This document shows, in pieces, positions 8,406 to 17,341 of a stretch of 52,403 nucleotides of DNA. This DNA comes from an uncultured Collinsella sp. (lineage in GTDB: Bacteria > Actinomycetota > Coriobacteriia > Coriobacteriales > Coriobacteriaceae): positions 1 to 52,403 of the forward strand of contig CAMQJB010000012.1 of NCBI GenBank assembly GCA_947002045.1, read 5' to 3'. The position numbers and the translations under genes are program-made. Below the pieces are notes generated by a model, which was given only the letters and a program-made list of their open reading frames with translations, was not told the DNA's origin and made no database searches. The first letter of the stretch is position 1. Each line of letters begins with the position of its first letter.

Positions 8406-11048
8406 ATGTTAGATAGATTTACCGATCGAGCGCGCAAGGTCATGTCGATGGCCAAACAGGAGGCGCTCGATCTTCATTCAAATAAGGTGGGCACCGAGCA
8501 CCTGCTGCTCGCGCTTGCCAAGGAGGACGAGGGCATTGCCGCCGAGGCACTGCGCTCGCTTGATATCTCCTACGACGACATCATGGACACCCTCAAGGAG
8601 GTCCAGACCACGGTTCCCGAGCCCAGTGAGGAGACCGAGGCGGCTAAGCTCGCCTTTACGCCGCTCGTCATTAGCGTTATGGAGCGTTCATTCCGCGTGG
8701 CGCGTGAGAATAACCAGACCTACGTGTCGACCGAGCACTTGCTGATCGGCATCGTCGAAGAGGGCAACGGCATGGCCATGGACATCCTCATGCGCCTGGG
8801 TGTGTCGTCCGCCTCTATCAAAAAGGCTATCGAGAAACTCACTGCCAAGGACCAGGACAAGAAGCGTCCGCTCGCCGGCGCCGGTGCCGGGCGTCCCGGT
8901 GCGGGCCTGCCGTTCTTTAGCGGCTCGGATGCCTCTCAGCAAAAGGGGAGTGGCACCGATACGCTTAAGCAGTTCGCGACCAACCTCACGCAGAAGGCGC
9001 GCGATGGCGAGCTCGACCCTGTAATTGGTCGCGAAAAGGAAGTCCAGCGTATGATGGAAATTCTTTCGCGCCGCACCAAGAACAACCCGCTCATTCTGGG
9101 CGACCCCGGCGTGGGCAAGACGGCCATCGTCGAGGGCCTGGCTCAGCAGATTGCAGCCGGCAACGTGCCCGAGAACCTCATGAACCAGAATATCTGGACG
9201 CTCGACCTGCCGGGCCTCGTGGCGGGTGCCAAGTATCGCGGCGAGTTTGAGGAGCGCCTCAAGAACGTGATCCAGGAGGCCACCGAAGCCGACGACGTCA
9301 TCCTGTTTATCGACGAGATGCACACCATCATCGGTGCCGGTTCTGCTGAGGGCTCCATCGACGCGAGCTCTATGCTCAAGCCCGTGCTCGCGCGCGGTGC
9401 CTTCCAGATTATCGGCGCCACCACGGCCGAGGAATTCCGCAAGTACCTCACCAAGGACCCGGCCTTCGAGCGTCGCTTCCAGACCATCGATGTCGAGGAG
9501 CCGAGCGTCGAGGACACGGTCAAGATCCTGACCGCGCTCAAGCCGCGCTACGAGGAGCACCACCATGTGCGCTATACGCAGGGTGCTATCGAGGCCGCCG
9601 CGAACCTTTCCAACCGCTACATCCAGGATCGCTTCCTGCCCGATAAGGCCATCGACCTCATTGACGAGGCCGGTGCCCGCGCTCGCATCGCCGCGAATCG
9701 CGCGCCCGAGCCGGTGCGCGAGGCCGAGCATCGCATAGAGGAGCTCAAGGCCGCCGCGCAGGAGGCCACCGAGAGCGACGACATGAACAAGGCCGCCGAG
9801 ATTACCGAGCGGCAGAAGGCCGCCGAGATTGAGCTCGCCGAGGCCAAGGCCGCCTGGACCGCCGAGCTCGACGCCAGCCCGCTCACCATCGATGTGAGTC
9901 AGATCGCCGATATCGTGTCCGTGACCTCGGGCGTGCCGGTGTCCTCGCTTACCGAGAGCGAGAGCCGTCGCCTGCTACAGGCCGAAAGCGTGCTCAAGAC
10001 CCGCATTATCGGCCAGGACGAGGCCGTCGAGGCCGTTGCCAAGGCCGTGCGCCGCAGTCGCTCGCCGCTCAAGGATCCGCGTCGCCCCGGCGGCAGCTTT
10101 ATCTTCCTGGGCCCCACCGGCACGGGCAAGACCGAGCTCGCCAAGACGCTCGCCGAGTATCTCTTTGGCAGCAAGGACGCGCTCATCAGCTTCGACATGT
10201 CGGAGTTCGGCAGCGAGTTCGAGGTCTCCAAGCTTATCGGTAGCCCCCCGGGCTACGTTGGCCATGACGAGGGCGGTCAGCTCACCAAGGCCGTTCGTCG
10301 TCACCCGTATTCGGTCGTGCTGTTCGACGAGATCGAGAAGGCGCACCCCGATATCTTCAACATTCTGCTGCAGGTGCTGGAGGAGGGCCGCCTGACCGAT
10401 AGCCAGGGCAAGACGGTAGACTTCCGCAACACCGTGATCATCATGACGTCCAACGTGGGCGCCCGCGAGATTGCGCAGGATGCGAGCGTGGGCTTTGGCA
10501 CCACCGGCGAGCAGGGTCTCACGTCGAGTGAGATCCGTGGTCGCGCGATGGGCGAGCTCAAGCGCCTGTTCCGCCCCGAGCTGCTCAACCGTATCGATGA
10601 CATCGTGGTGTTCCAGAAGCTCTCGGGCGAGAATCTCACCAAGATCGCGCACCTGCTGGTGGACGACCTGCGTCAGCGTTTGATTGCCAACGGCATGAAC
10701 ATCAAGCTCACCGATGCGGCCTATGACAAGATCGTGGCCGAGGGCACCGACCTCACCAACGGTGCGCGTCCGCTGCGCCGTGCCATCCAAAAGCTCATCG
10801 AGGACCCGCTGTCCGAGGAGCTTCTGGCCGGCGAGTGGGGCGAGGGCGATACCGTCCTGTGCGACGTGGCCGATGGCAAGTTTGTCTTTAGCCACGGCAC
10901 GGGCGAGATCCCGGCACCGCGTCCGGCGGGCACGCTCGGTGGCGATACCGCCCCGGCGGCACCGCACACCGGCAACGCCGCGCCCGTGAGCGGCGGCGTG
11001 ACCTCGGGCCCCGGCGGCATGATGCAAGCCGGTTCCGGCGCGCTGTAG
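8406..11048 (+). CDS. clpC: ATP-dependent Clp protease ATP-binding subunit ClpC
   Basis: 880 residues from ATG 8406 (TAAGGAAACG upstream); the in-frame ATG at 8373 lacks a ribosome site. It holds two Clp N-repeats (1-145), AAA module 1 with GDPGVGKT (~233), the short ClpC-type middle domain (~420-480) and AAA module 2 with GPTGTGKT (~568). A Gly/Pro/Ala-rich tail of ~40 residues is longer than usual. It unfolds substrates for ClpP in the cytoplasm. No clpP, ctsR or mcsAB is adjacent and I see no clear CtsR or CIRCE site in 8214-8405, so it looks monocistronic and not under the Firmicutes-type CtsR operon. A hairpin at 11074-11105 closes it. Confidence 0.97.
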   Translation: MLDRFTDRARKVMSMAKQEALDLHSNKVGTEHLLLALAKEDEGIAAEALRSLDISYDDIMDTLKEVQTTVPEPSEETEAAKLAFTPLVISVMERSFRVARENNQTYVSTEHLLIGIVEEGNGMAMDILMRLGVSSASIKKAIEKLTAKDQDKKRPLAGAGAGRPGAGLPFFSGSDASQQKGSGTDTLKQFATNLTQKARDGELDPVIGREKEVQRMMEILSRRTKNNPLILGDPGVGKTAIVEGLAQQIAAGNVPENLMNQNIWTLDLPGLVAGAKYRGEFEERLKNVIQEATEADDVILFIDEMHTIIGAGSAEGSIDASSMLKPVLARGAFQIIGATTAEEFRKYLTKDPAFERRFQTIDVEEPSVEDTVKILTALKPRYEEHHHVRYTQGAIEAAANLSNRYIQDRFLPDKAIDLIDEAGARARIAANRAPEPVREAEHRIEELKAAAQEATESDDMNKAAEITERQKAAEIELAEAKAAWTAELDASPLTIDVSQIADIVSVTSGVPVSSLTESESRRLLQAESVLKTRIIGQDEAVEAVAKAVRRSRSPLKDPRRPGGSFIFLGPTGTGKTELAKTLAEYLFGSKDALISFDMSEFGSEFEVSKLIGSPPGYVGHDEGGQLTKAVRRHPYSVVLFDEIEKAHPDIFNILLQVLEEGRLTDSQGKTVDFRNTVIIMTSNVGAREIAQDASVGFGTTGEQGLTSSEIRGRAMGELKRLFRPELLNRIDDIVVFQKLSGENLTKIAHLLVDDLRQRLIANGMNIKLTDAAYDKIVAEGTDLTNGARPLRRAIQKLIEDPLSEELLAGEWGEGDTVLCDVADGKFVFSHGTGEIPAPRPAGTLGGDTAPAAPHTGNAAPVSGGVTSGPGGMMQAGSGAL

Positions 11049-11073
11049 GGTGTGGCGACAATTTGATCTGTGC

Positions 11074-11109
11074 AATCGAGGCGTTCCGGCAAGGGCGCCT
11101 CGATTTGTA
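11074..11109 (+). terminator. Hairpin after clpC
   Basis: ATCGAGGCG pairs with CGCCTCGAT (11075-11083, 11096-11104) in the gap before pepD. The T tract is poor (TTGTAG), so termination strength is uncertain. Confidence 0.55.
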
Positions 11110-11261
11110 GAGCTGTGAAGTTGTGACCGTTACGCTATGCGGTCCACCGTTAGCCGATGATGCGAGGGCGCTCGGCGTTTTCGAGTGGTTTATGCAAACG
11201 AAGTCTGGGAATATACAAGGCGCATGTCTTATTGTCTAACCAGTTGCGCCAAGGAGGCACC

Positions 11262-12719
11262 ATGGACTACAAGATTACTGGCTACGAGCCCGCCCAGCTG
11301 TTCCATTTCTTTGAGGAGATCAGCGCGATCCCCCGTGGGTCTGGCAACGAGAAGGGCATCAGCGATTTCTTGGTTGCGTTTGCCAAGGAGCGCGGCCTCG
11401 ACGTGTATCAGGACGAGGTCTACAACGTCATCATTCGTAAGCCCGCATCTGCCGGCGCCGAGAATGCCCCGACCGTGATGCTGCAGGGCCACATCGACAT
11501 GGTGTGCGACAAGCTTGGCTCCGTTGAGCACGACTTTACGACCGATGGTATCGACCTGGTCGTCAAGGACGGCGTCCTCACCGCTAACGGCACCACCCTG
11601 GGCGCCGACAACGGCATTGCTGTCGCTCTGATGCTCACCGTGCTCAACGACGATTCGATTGCTCATCCGGCCCTCGAGTGCGTGTTCACCACCGACGAGG
11701 AGACTGGCCTGGTTGGCGCCGAGACGCTCGACAAGTCCCAGATTAGCGCCCGCACCATGATCAACCTCGATTCCGAGGAGGAGGGCGTGGCCACCGTCAG
11801 CTGCGCCGGCGGTGTCGTCGTTACCTACACCTGCCCGATCGTGCGCGAGCACAAGACCGGCAGCACCCTTACGCTCGAGATCTCCGGCCTGCTGGGTGGT
11901 CACTCCGGCGCCGACATCCACCTGGAGCGCGGCAACGGCAACCTCATCATGGCCCGCATCATCGACCGCCTGATGGTCGCCGGCGAGCCCGCCATCGTCA
12001 GCTTTAACGGCGGCACTAAGGACAACGCCATCAACCGTGAGTGCAAGGCCGAGCTGGTCTACACTGATCACGCTGCCGCCGAGGCCGCGGCCCAGATCGC
12101 AAAGGGCATCATTGCCGACGTCACTGCCGAGCTCGAGGTCTTTGACCCCGGCTTTACCTGCACCGTCGAGATTGCCGACGACGCCGAGGTCGAGGCCATG
12201 GATCAGAAGTCCGCGCTTGCCCTCATCCGCGCCCTGCGTCTTGCCCCTAACGGCGTGATTCGCCGCAACGTCGCCACCGACGGCTCCGTCGAGGTTTCCT
12301 CCAACATCGGTGTGGTTGCCACTTCTGACGACGAGGTCAAGATCATGCTGTCCCCGCGCTCCTCGATTACCTCGCTGCAGAACGAGTTCAAGGACCGCCT
12401 GCAGACGCTGGCCGATGTCCTGGGCTTCGACGCCAAGTTCGAGTTCGAGTATCCCGGCTGGAGCTATGCCGAGCATTCGCCGGTCCGCGACATCTTTGTC
12501 GAGAGCTATCGCGAGCTCTTTGGCTCCGAGCTGCGCATCGAGTCCATTCACGCCGGCCTTGAGTGCGGCCTGTTTGCCGAGGCCCTGCACGGCCTGGACG
12601 CCATCGCCGTGGGCCCGACGCTCTCCGATGTCCACACCCCGGACGAGAGCATGGAGCTCGCTTCTGCCGAGCGCTTCTACGAGCTGCTCATCGACGTCCT
12701 CAAGCGCCTCGCTGCGTAA
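11262..12719 (+). CDS. pepD: Aminoacyl-histidine dipeptidase (M20 family, PepD/carnosinase type)
   Basis: 485 residues from ATG 11262, chosen because AAGGAGG stands 6 bp upstream; the frame is open to 11157 but that part is unlike the family. It is a zinc peptidase of M20C that cleaves Xaa-His and other dipeptides in the cytoplasm. Metal and catalytic motifs are visible: LQGHIDMVCD (His, Asp), TTLGADNGIAVA (bridging Asp), TDEETGLVGA (Glu-Glu) and LDSEEEG. The length equals E. coli PepD (485). It is monocistronic, with a strong terminator right after it. Confidence 0.95.
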   Translation: MDYKITGYEPAQLFHFFEEISAIPRGSGNEKGISDFLVAFAKERGLDVYQDEVYNVIIRKPASAGAENAPTVMLQGHIDMVCDKLGSVEHDFTTDGIDLVVKDGVLTANGTTLGADNGIAVALMLTVLNDDSIAHPALECVFTTDEETGLVGAETLDKSQISARTMINLDSEEEGVATVSCAGGVVVTYTCPIVREHKTGSTLTLEISGLLGGHSGADIHLERGNGNLIMARIIDRLMVAGEPAIVSFNGGTKDNAINRECKAELVYTDHAAAEAAAQIAKGIIADVTAELEVFDPGFTCTVEIADDAEVEAMDQKSALALIRALRLAPNGVIRRNVATDGSVEVSSNIGVVATSDDEVKIMLSPRSSITSLQNEFKDRLQTLADVLGFDAKFEFEYPGWSYAEHSPVRDIFVESYRELFGSELRIESIHAGLECGLFAEALHGLDAIAVGPTLSDVHTPDESMELASAERFYELLIDVLKRLAA

Positions 12720-12774
12720 AGGTTGCGCTAGCAGCAGTCCGAGCCACGTGCTAGCGGATTGCAAATGACATTAT

Positions 12775-12823
12775 GAGAGGGGGCATCTGAGCTTTTGCGA
12801 CGGGTGCCCCCTCTCTTCTTTTA
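12775..12823 (+). terminator. Intrinsic terminator after pepD
   Basis: GAGAGGGGGCA pairs with TGCCCCCTCTC (12775-12786 with 804-815), followed by TTCTTTT. It separates pepD from the converging hipA gene. Confidence 0.85.
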
Positions 12824-12846
12824 AGAAATGGGAAATTGATTGGCGT

Positions 12847-14151
12847 CTAGCCCATATCCGCCTTGATGAGGTCGATGGTGCGCTGGCAGTTTTCGCGGAC
12901 GGGGCCGAGCATATGCTCGCGCAGGTCCGCCATGCCGGGCAGGTCGGCATATTCGTCCATGACCTCTTCCATGCAAATGGGTACCTCGTAGGCGAGGTCC
13001 ATCATGGCCGCAAAGCAAAACTTCTCGGATAGCCCGGCATCGGTAAGCGCCGCCTCCAGCGCGGGGTCGCCCATACCGTGGTATCGGCGGATAGCGCCTG
13101 GACCGATGCGTCCCACACGGTTTTCGCCGCCAACGCTCATGGCGAGGCGCGCTTTTCGCCGCATACGTTCGTATGCCAGCCCAGATGCAACGTCATACAT
13201 ACGGGCCATCATAGCTGTGCCGTCGTTTCCAAGGAGCAGGGAATAGTTTTTCGCATGCGCATCCGGTGCGCCGATAATGGCGTTGAAGAACAGTATTTGC
13301 GTAAACAGATACAGGTTAAGTTGATGGTGGCTCGTATTTATGAGGAGCTCTTGAATGTCGCGGGTGGTCGGGCCGCCGTCTGCCGTGTACTTTTGGGCGG
13401 GCATCACCCCAAGTGCCTGGCAGAGGTCTTCTTGATGTAGACGCCTGATCGTTCCGTCTTCGACTTTCATGCGGTCATAGCGCTCAACAATGAGGGCAGG
13501 TTCGTCCTCAAACATACGATATTCGACGTTTGCCGTTGCGATACCGGCGCGCTGGGCGCTTTTCATGCAGACAAACTCATTGAGAGCCTCGAGTTTAAAT
13601 CCGATAACGCCATTTTTGAAAATATGCGTCGTGGGCGAGGAACCCACACATTCGCACCAGCGACCGTCTATGAGTGCGAGTGCGAACTTGCCCTGGTTGC
13701 CTCCAAGTGACCAACTTTCATCTAGACCCATCCACGATGCATCGCGGTCATCTCTGATCGACTTGAGACGCAGCGCAATCTCGTGATCGCCTATAGGGCG
13801 GTATTCGCTGGTGCGATGCAGGACGGCGTTGACGTCTTCTTCGGCACAAAACTGCACTCCACCCGGACAGTCAAGTCCGATATGGCTGAGTAGCGCAACG
13901 GCATTGTTGGGTCTAACGTCGAATTCGGCAGCAATCGCTTTTCGCTGATCCTCGCTGTCGGGTAGAAGGCCAAACAGGTACGGATTCATGACCTGTTGTC
14001 CGTATGTGCGATTCGATACGGGTATGTTGGTCGATAGGGCTGGCCCGTCATAGTCATGATCGTAGGTAAAGCTGATAAGACCGTTCTCATCTTGCGTGAG
14101 CGTTCCCGCAGGTACGCCGCAAATAATGGTCCGAAGTGATGTTCTGGCCAT
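12847..14151 (-). CDS. hipA: HipA-family serine/threonine kinase toxin
   Basis: 434 residues, close to E. coli HipA (440). It has the N-terminal HipA couple domain (~1-110) and the HipA_C kinase fold. Catalytic residues are in place: GAPDAHAKNYS gives Asp297 and Asn302, and MYD gives the metal-binding Asp320. HipA-type kinases phosphorylate a target, GltX in E. coli, and arrest growth. It is the downstream gene of hipBA: the antitoxin stop is 3 bp before this start. All residues expected for activity are present, so nothing suggests decay. The cellular target here is unknown. Confidence 0.9.
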   Translation of the reverse strand: MARTSLRTIICGVPAGTLTQDENGLISFTYDHDYDGPALSTNIPVSNRTYGQQVMNPYLFGLLPDSEDQRKAIAAEFDVRPNNAVALLSHIGLDCPGGVQFCAEEDVNAVLHRTSEYRPIGDHEIALRLKSIRDDRDASWMGLDESWSLGGNQGKFALALIDGRWCECVGSSPTTHIFKNGVIGFKLEALNEFVCMKSAQRAGIATANVEYRMFEDEPALIVERYDRMKVEDGTIRRLHQEDLCQALGVMPAQKYTADGGPTTRDIQELLINTSHHQLNLYLFTQILFFNAIIGAPDAHAKNYSLLLGNDGTAMMARMYDVASGLAYERMRRKARLAMSVGGENRVGRIGPGAIRRYHGMGDPALEAALTDAGLSEKFCFAAMMDLAYEVPICMEEVMDEYADLPGMADLREHMLGPVRENCQRTIDLIKADMG

Positions 14152-14154
14152 TGG

Positions 14155-14625
14155 CTATTTCCCGTCAGGCTTTGGTTGGACAGATGCGTTTGTGGCAATC
14201 GAGATTCCGAGATTGGACATGGCGAAATCTGCGAAGGCTTTGTCGTAGACCTCGGACGTAAAGGGGGCGTCTGCAAGAACCGGAATGGCGGCGCAGCAAC
14301 GGTAGCTATGAGAGGGACGTTGAGCGCGATGGCGTCTGGGGGTACTGTGAGGTTGCAAATCGGCACGCGGAACGTTGGCTGATTGCTCATTTTTCGTTTC
14401 GCCTATATCCCCTTGAGCGGCGAGCGCCAGTCCGAGAGCATTGAAGATTGCCAATAGCTTGTCGAGCCGAATGCCCGTGGCATCTCCCAGCTCGAGCGAT
14501 GCGAGCAGGCGCTCCGAAACACCGGCTTTTTTAGCGAGGGTCGCACGGGTGATCCCCTGTGACTCGCGTGCCTGGCGCACATAGATACCAGCTTGGCGCG
14601 GTGTGGTGATGGGAAGGGTATCCAC
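14155..14625 (-). CDS. hipB: HipB-like antitoxin, XRE-type DNA-binding protein
   Basis: 156 residues from a GTG at 14625, supported by GGAGA 5 bp upstream on this strand. Residues ~10-70 are an XRE helix-turn-helix (AGIYVRQARESQGITRATLA, then GVSERLLASLELG). The C-terminal ~85 residues are an unusual long tail, rich in Pro, His and Arg at first and ending in a helical part. Most HipB proteins are ~90 residues. It should neutralise HipA and repress the pair through the three ATGCAAAAGTCTGCA-like sites at 14641-14708, which start 16 bp upstream of the GTG. Confidence 0.82.
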   Translation of the reverse strand: MDTLPITTPRQAGIYVRQARESQGITRATLAKKAGVSERLLASLELGDATGIRLDKLLAIFNALGLALAAQGDIGETKNEQSANVPRADLQPHSTPRRHRAQRPSHSYRCCAAIPVLADAPFTSEVYDKAFADFAMSNLGISIATNASVQPKPDGK

Positions 14626-14640
14626 GGCGATCTCCTAACG

Positions 14641-14708
14641 TGCAGACTTTTGCATATCAGTATGACATGCAAAAGTCTGCATGAAAAGGCCTTATGCAAA
14701 ACTCTGCA
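14641..14708. promoter_or_regulatory. Triple operator of hipBA
   Basis: Three copies of a 15-bp word: TGCAGACTTTTGCAT at 14641-14655, its exact complement at 14667-14681 and ATGCAAAACTCTGCA at 14694-14708. The first two form an inverted pair with an 11-bp gap; the third is a direct repeat of the second, 27 bp downstream. They cover the expected hipB promoter. The arrangement fits cooperative binding of HipB/HipBA dimers. Confidence 0.8.
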
Positions 14709-14745
14709 TGAGGCCTTGCACGGACGTTTAGTTTTGAAGGGTGTT

Positions 14746-15324
14746 TTACAGCGCCAAAATCCCCAGATGCTCAAGCAAGATCTTAAGCCCGATGAGGATG
14801 AGCACGACGCCACCCACGATGGTGGCGGGTTTTTCGTAGCGCGCGCCAAAGGTGTGGCCGATCGCTACGCCGGCGATGGAGAAGATAAACGTTGTGACGC
14901 CGATAAGCGATACGGCGGGAACGATGTCAACCGAGAGCGCCGCAAACGAGATGCCTACGGCTAGGGCGTCGATTGAGGTGGCGATGGCGAGGATCAGGTA
15001 TTCTACCAGGTCAATCTTTTCGGCGTCCTTGCCGTCGCCTTCATCCTCGTCCTCGGTAAAGGCCTCCCACAGCATTTTGCCGCCGATGAAGGCCAAAAGG
15101 ACAAAGGCGATCCAATGGTCGATGGGGCCGATGATGCCCATGAATTGACTGCCGAGCGCCCATCCGATTACGGGCATGCCGGCCTGGAAGCCGCCAAAGA
15201 ACAGGCCGAGCACCACGGCGACTTTAAGGTTGATCTTTTTCATGCCGAGACCCTTGCAGATGGAAACGGCAAAGGCGTCCATCGAAAGGCCAACGGCGAG
15301 CAACACGAGCTCTGCGAGTCCCAT
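14746..15324 (-). CDS. mntP: MntP-type manganese efflux pump
   Basis: 192 residues with six hydrophobic helices, the size and pattern of MntP (E. coli 188). Family motifs are clear: LSMDAFAVSICKG in helix 1 and the repeat-related ATSIDALAVGISFA in the fourth helix; the two Asp residues are metal ligands in MntP. The cytoplasmic loop between (EDEDEGDGKDAEK) is unusually acidic. It exports Mn2+ and protects against manganese excess. It starts at ATG 15324 with GGGAG upstream. The 5' untranslated region can fold over the ribosome site (15325-15375). The next gene on this strand, hipB, has its own operators. Confidence 0.92.
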   Translation of the reverse strand: MGLAELVLLAVGLSMDAFAVSICKGLGMKKINLKVAVVLGLFFGGFQAGMPVIGWALGSQFMGIIGPIDHWIAFVLLAFIGGKMLWEAFTEDEDEGDGKDAEKIDLVEYLILAIATSIDALAVGISFAALSVDIVPAVSLIGVTTFIFSIAGVAIGHTFGARYEKPATIVGGVVLILIGLKILLEHLGILAL

Positions 15325-15375
15325 AGTCTGGCTCCCTCTCTGCGGGCGAACCCGATTACACGACTACTCCCTCAT
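15325..15375 (-). promoter_or_regulatory. Structured leader of mntP
   Basis: On the minus strand the leader carries GAGGGAGTAGTC, a CGGG-TTCG-CCCG hairpin, then GAGGGAGCCAGACTATG. TAGTC can pair with GACTA, which closes around the hairpin and touches the start codon. GGGAGTAG is also the best-known word of the yybP-ykoY manganese riboswitch, but the rest of that motif is not recognisable and the element is far too short. A regulatory role is an inference. Confidence 0.3.
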
Positions 15376-15545
15376 TTATGTGAGACCCGATGCTACCACA
15401 TGAGCAGTCAAAAGTGCCCCGTCCCAAATGAGCTACCTAAGCGGTGTTCGCTCATTCTGTAAGCATCGGATTTCGTGGCTGCTGCGGGGACAAACCGTGA
15501 GAAACTATTTAGCGTTTATGGAGCGTATACGATGGGAGCGATGCC

Positions 15546-16613
15546 TTGGATAAGAACGAGCTGCAAAAGCGTATGGAACAGGCTATTCGCCTGACTGCCC
15601 CCGGCCAGCCGATCCGCACCGCCCTCGACATGATCATTGCCGGTCACCTGGGTGCCCTTATCTGCGTCGGCGACACCGAAAACGTGCTCGCTGCCGGTAA
15701 CGACGGCTTCCCGCTCAACATTTCGTTTACCTCGAACCGCCTGTTCGAGCTCTCCAAGATGGACGGTGCCATCGTCATCGACGGCGACCTCACCCAGATC
15801 CTGCGCGCCAACTTCCACCTCAATCCCGATCCCTCGCTTGCCACGAGCGAGACGGGCATGCGTCACCGTACTGCCGCTCGCATGTCGGTGCTCACGGATG
15901 CCATCGTGATCTCAGTCTCGGCTCGTCGTGCCGTTGTCAACGTGTACGTCCACGGCAAGAGCTACGAGATCCAGCCTGTTACCACCATCATGAGTTCGGT
16001 CAACCAGCTCGTCGCCACGCTCCAGACTACCCGTCAGTCGCTCGATCGCTCCCTGCTGCGTCTGACGGCCCTCGAGCTCGATGACTACGTTACGCTCGCT
16101 GACATCACCGGCATTTTCTCGAGTTTCGAGATCATGCAGCAGGCAAAGACCGAGCTTAAGGATTGCATTGTCAAGCTGGGCAACCAGGGCAAGCTCGTGC
16201 AGATGCAGCTCGAGCAGCTCGCCGGCTCCAGCATGGATACCGAATACGACCTGATGATCCGCGACTACGCGAGCGATTCCTCCGAGGCCAATGCCGAGAA
16301 GATCCGCGCCGAGCTTAGCCGCATGACGCCTAAGGACCTGTCCGACCCGCAGCACGTGGCGGCGGTTTTGGGTTACGACGACCTGGATGAGGACTCCGTC
16401 ATGACGCCGCTGGGCCTGCGCACGCTTTCGCGCGTGTCCGTCGTGCGCGACGGCGTGGCCGAGAAGATTGTCGACGAGTACGGCTCGCTGCAGGAACTCA
16501 TGGACGACATCAGCGAGGATCCGGAACGCCTGGGCGACTTTGGTGTCAACAACCCTGCCATTCTTGCGGACTCCCTGTACCGCATGAAGGGCACCAAACA
16601 GGGGAACGCATAA
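15546..16613 (+). CDS. disA: Diadenylate cyclase DisA (DNA integrity scanning protein)
   Basis: 355 residues, the normal DisA length. It joins two ATP into cyclic di-AMP and slows on branched DNA. The DAC domain spans ~1-140 with DGA at 73-75 and RHR at 106-108. A helical linker (~150-285) follows, then the C-terminal helix-hairpin-helix DNA-binding domain (LGLRTLSRV...). The start is a TTG at 15546: GGGAG lies 7 bp upstream, the nearby ATGs are out of frame, and the N-terminus matches the family. Its stop codon overlaps the ispD start by one base, so disA heads an operon with ispD, ispF and cysS. Confidence 0.95.
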   Translation: MDKNELQKRMEQAIRLTAPGQPIRTALDMIIAGHLGALICVGDTENVLAAGNDGFPLNISFTSNRLFELSKMDGAIVIDGDLTQILRANFHLNPDPSLATSETGMRHRTAARMSVLTDAIVISVSARRAVVNVYVHGKSYEIQPVTTIMSSVNQLVATLQTTRQSLDRSLLRLTALELDDYVTLADITGIFSSFEIMQQAKTELKDCIVKLGNQGKLVQMQLEQLAGSSMDTEYDLMIRDYASDSSEANAEKIRAELSRMTPKDLSDPQHVAAVLGYDDLDEDSVMTPLGLRTLSRVSVVRDGVAEKIVDEYGSLQELMDDISEDPERLGDFGVNNPAILADSLYRMKGTKQGNA

Positions 16614-17341
16614 TGGCGCCCGTGTGCGCCGTGGTCGTTGCCGGTGGCAGCGGCCAGCGCTTTGGAAATCCCGGCGGCAAGCAGCTCGTTAACGTGGCGG
16701 GTCGTCCGCTCATGAGCTGGTCCATCCGCGCATTTGACCGTAGCGATAAGGTCGACCACATCGTCGTGGTTTGCCCTGCCGAGCGTCGTGCCGAGATGCG
16801 CCGCCTGGCCATCGACCCGTTTGACTATGACACGCCCATCAGTTTTGCCGATGCTGGCGATACCCGCCAGGATTCCACCCGTGCCGGCGTGCATGCGGTT
16901 CCGGCGGGTTTCGAATATGTCGCCATTCACGACGGCGCTCGTCCGCTCATTACGACCGAGGCCATCGATCACGCTATCGACGTGCTCGTGAGCGACCGCG
17001 CCCTCGACGGTGTCGTGTGCGGTCAGCCCGCGATCGACACGCTCAAGATCGTCGATGGCGATAACATCGTTGAGACGCCGCCGCGCGAACTCTATTGGGC
17101 CGCACAGACGCCGCAAATCTTTAGCGTTGACGCTATGAAGCGCGCCCATGCCGCGGCGATTGCTGAGGGCTTTATCGGCACGGACGATTCGTCGCTGGTC
17201 GAGCGCATGGGTGGGCGTGTCCGCTGCGTCCAGAGCCCGCGCGATAATCTTAAGGTGACGGTGCCCGAGGACCTGCGTCCCGTAACCGCGATTCTGCTCG
17301 GCCGTATGGCCGAGGGAGAGGACCTTCCCCATGTTCAGTAA
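16613..17341 (+). CDS. ispD: 2-C-methyl-D-erythritol 4-phosphate cytidylyltransferase
   Basis: 242 residues. It transfers CMP from CTP to methylerythritol phosphate, step three of the MEP isoprenoid route, in the cytoplasm. The nucleotide-binding start VVVAGGSGQRFGNPGGKQ and the substrate-site DGARPL (~105) are visible. The ATG overlaps the disA stop (TAATG), so translation is coupled. It ends 11 bp inside ispF. Confidence 0.95.
   Translation: MAPVCAVVVAGGSGQRFGNPGGKQLVNVAGRPLMSWSIRAFDRSDKVDHIVVVCPAERRAEMRRLAIDPFDYDTPISFADAGDTRQDSTRAGVHAVPAGFEYVAIHDGARPLITTEAIDHAIDVLVSDRALDGVVCGQPAIDTLKIVDGDNIVETPPRELYWAAQTPQIFSVDAMKRAHAAAIAEGFIGTDDSSLVERMGGRVRCVQSPRDNLKVTVPEDLRPVTAILLGRMAEGEDLPHVQ

Noticed and set aside
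14403..14849. 148-codon minus-strand frame across hipB and the operators
   Set aside because: It is out of frame with hipB, covers the operator copies and overlaps the end of mntP.
15325..15420. Full yybP-ykoY manganese riboswitch ahead of mntP
   Set aside because: Only GGGAGTAG matches; the remaining conserved loops and the expected length are missing, so it is kept only as a weak leader candidate.
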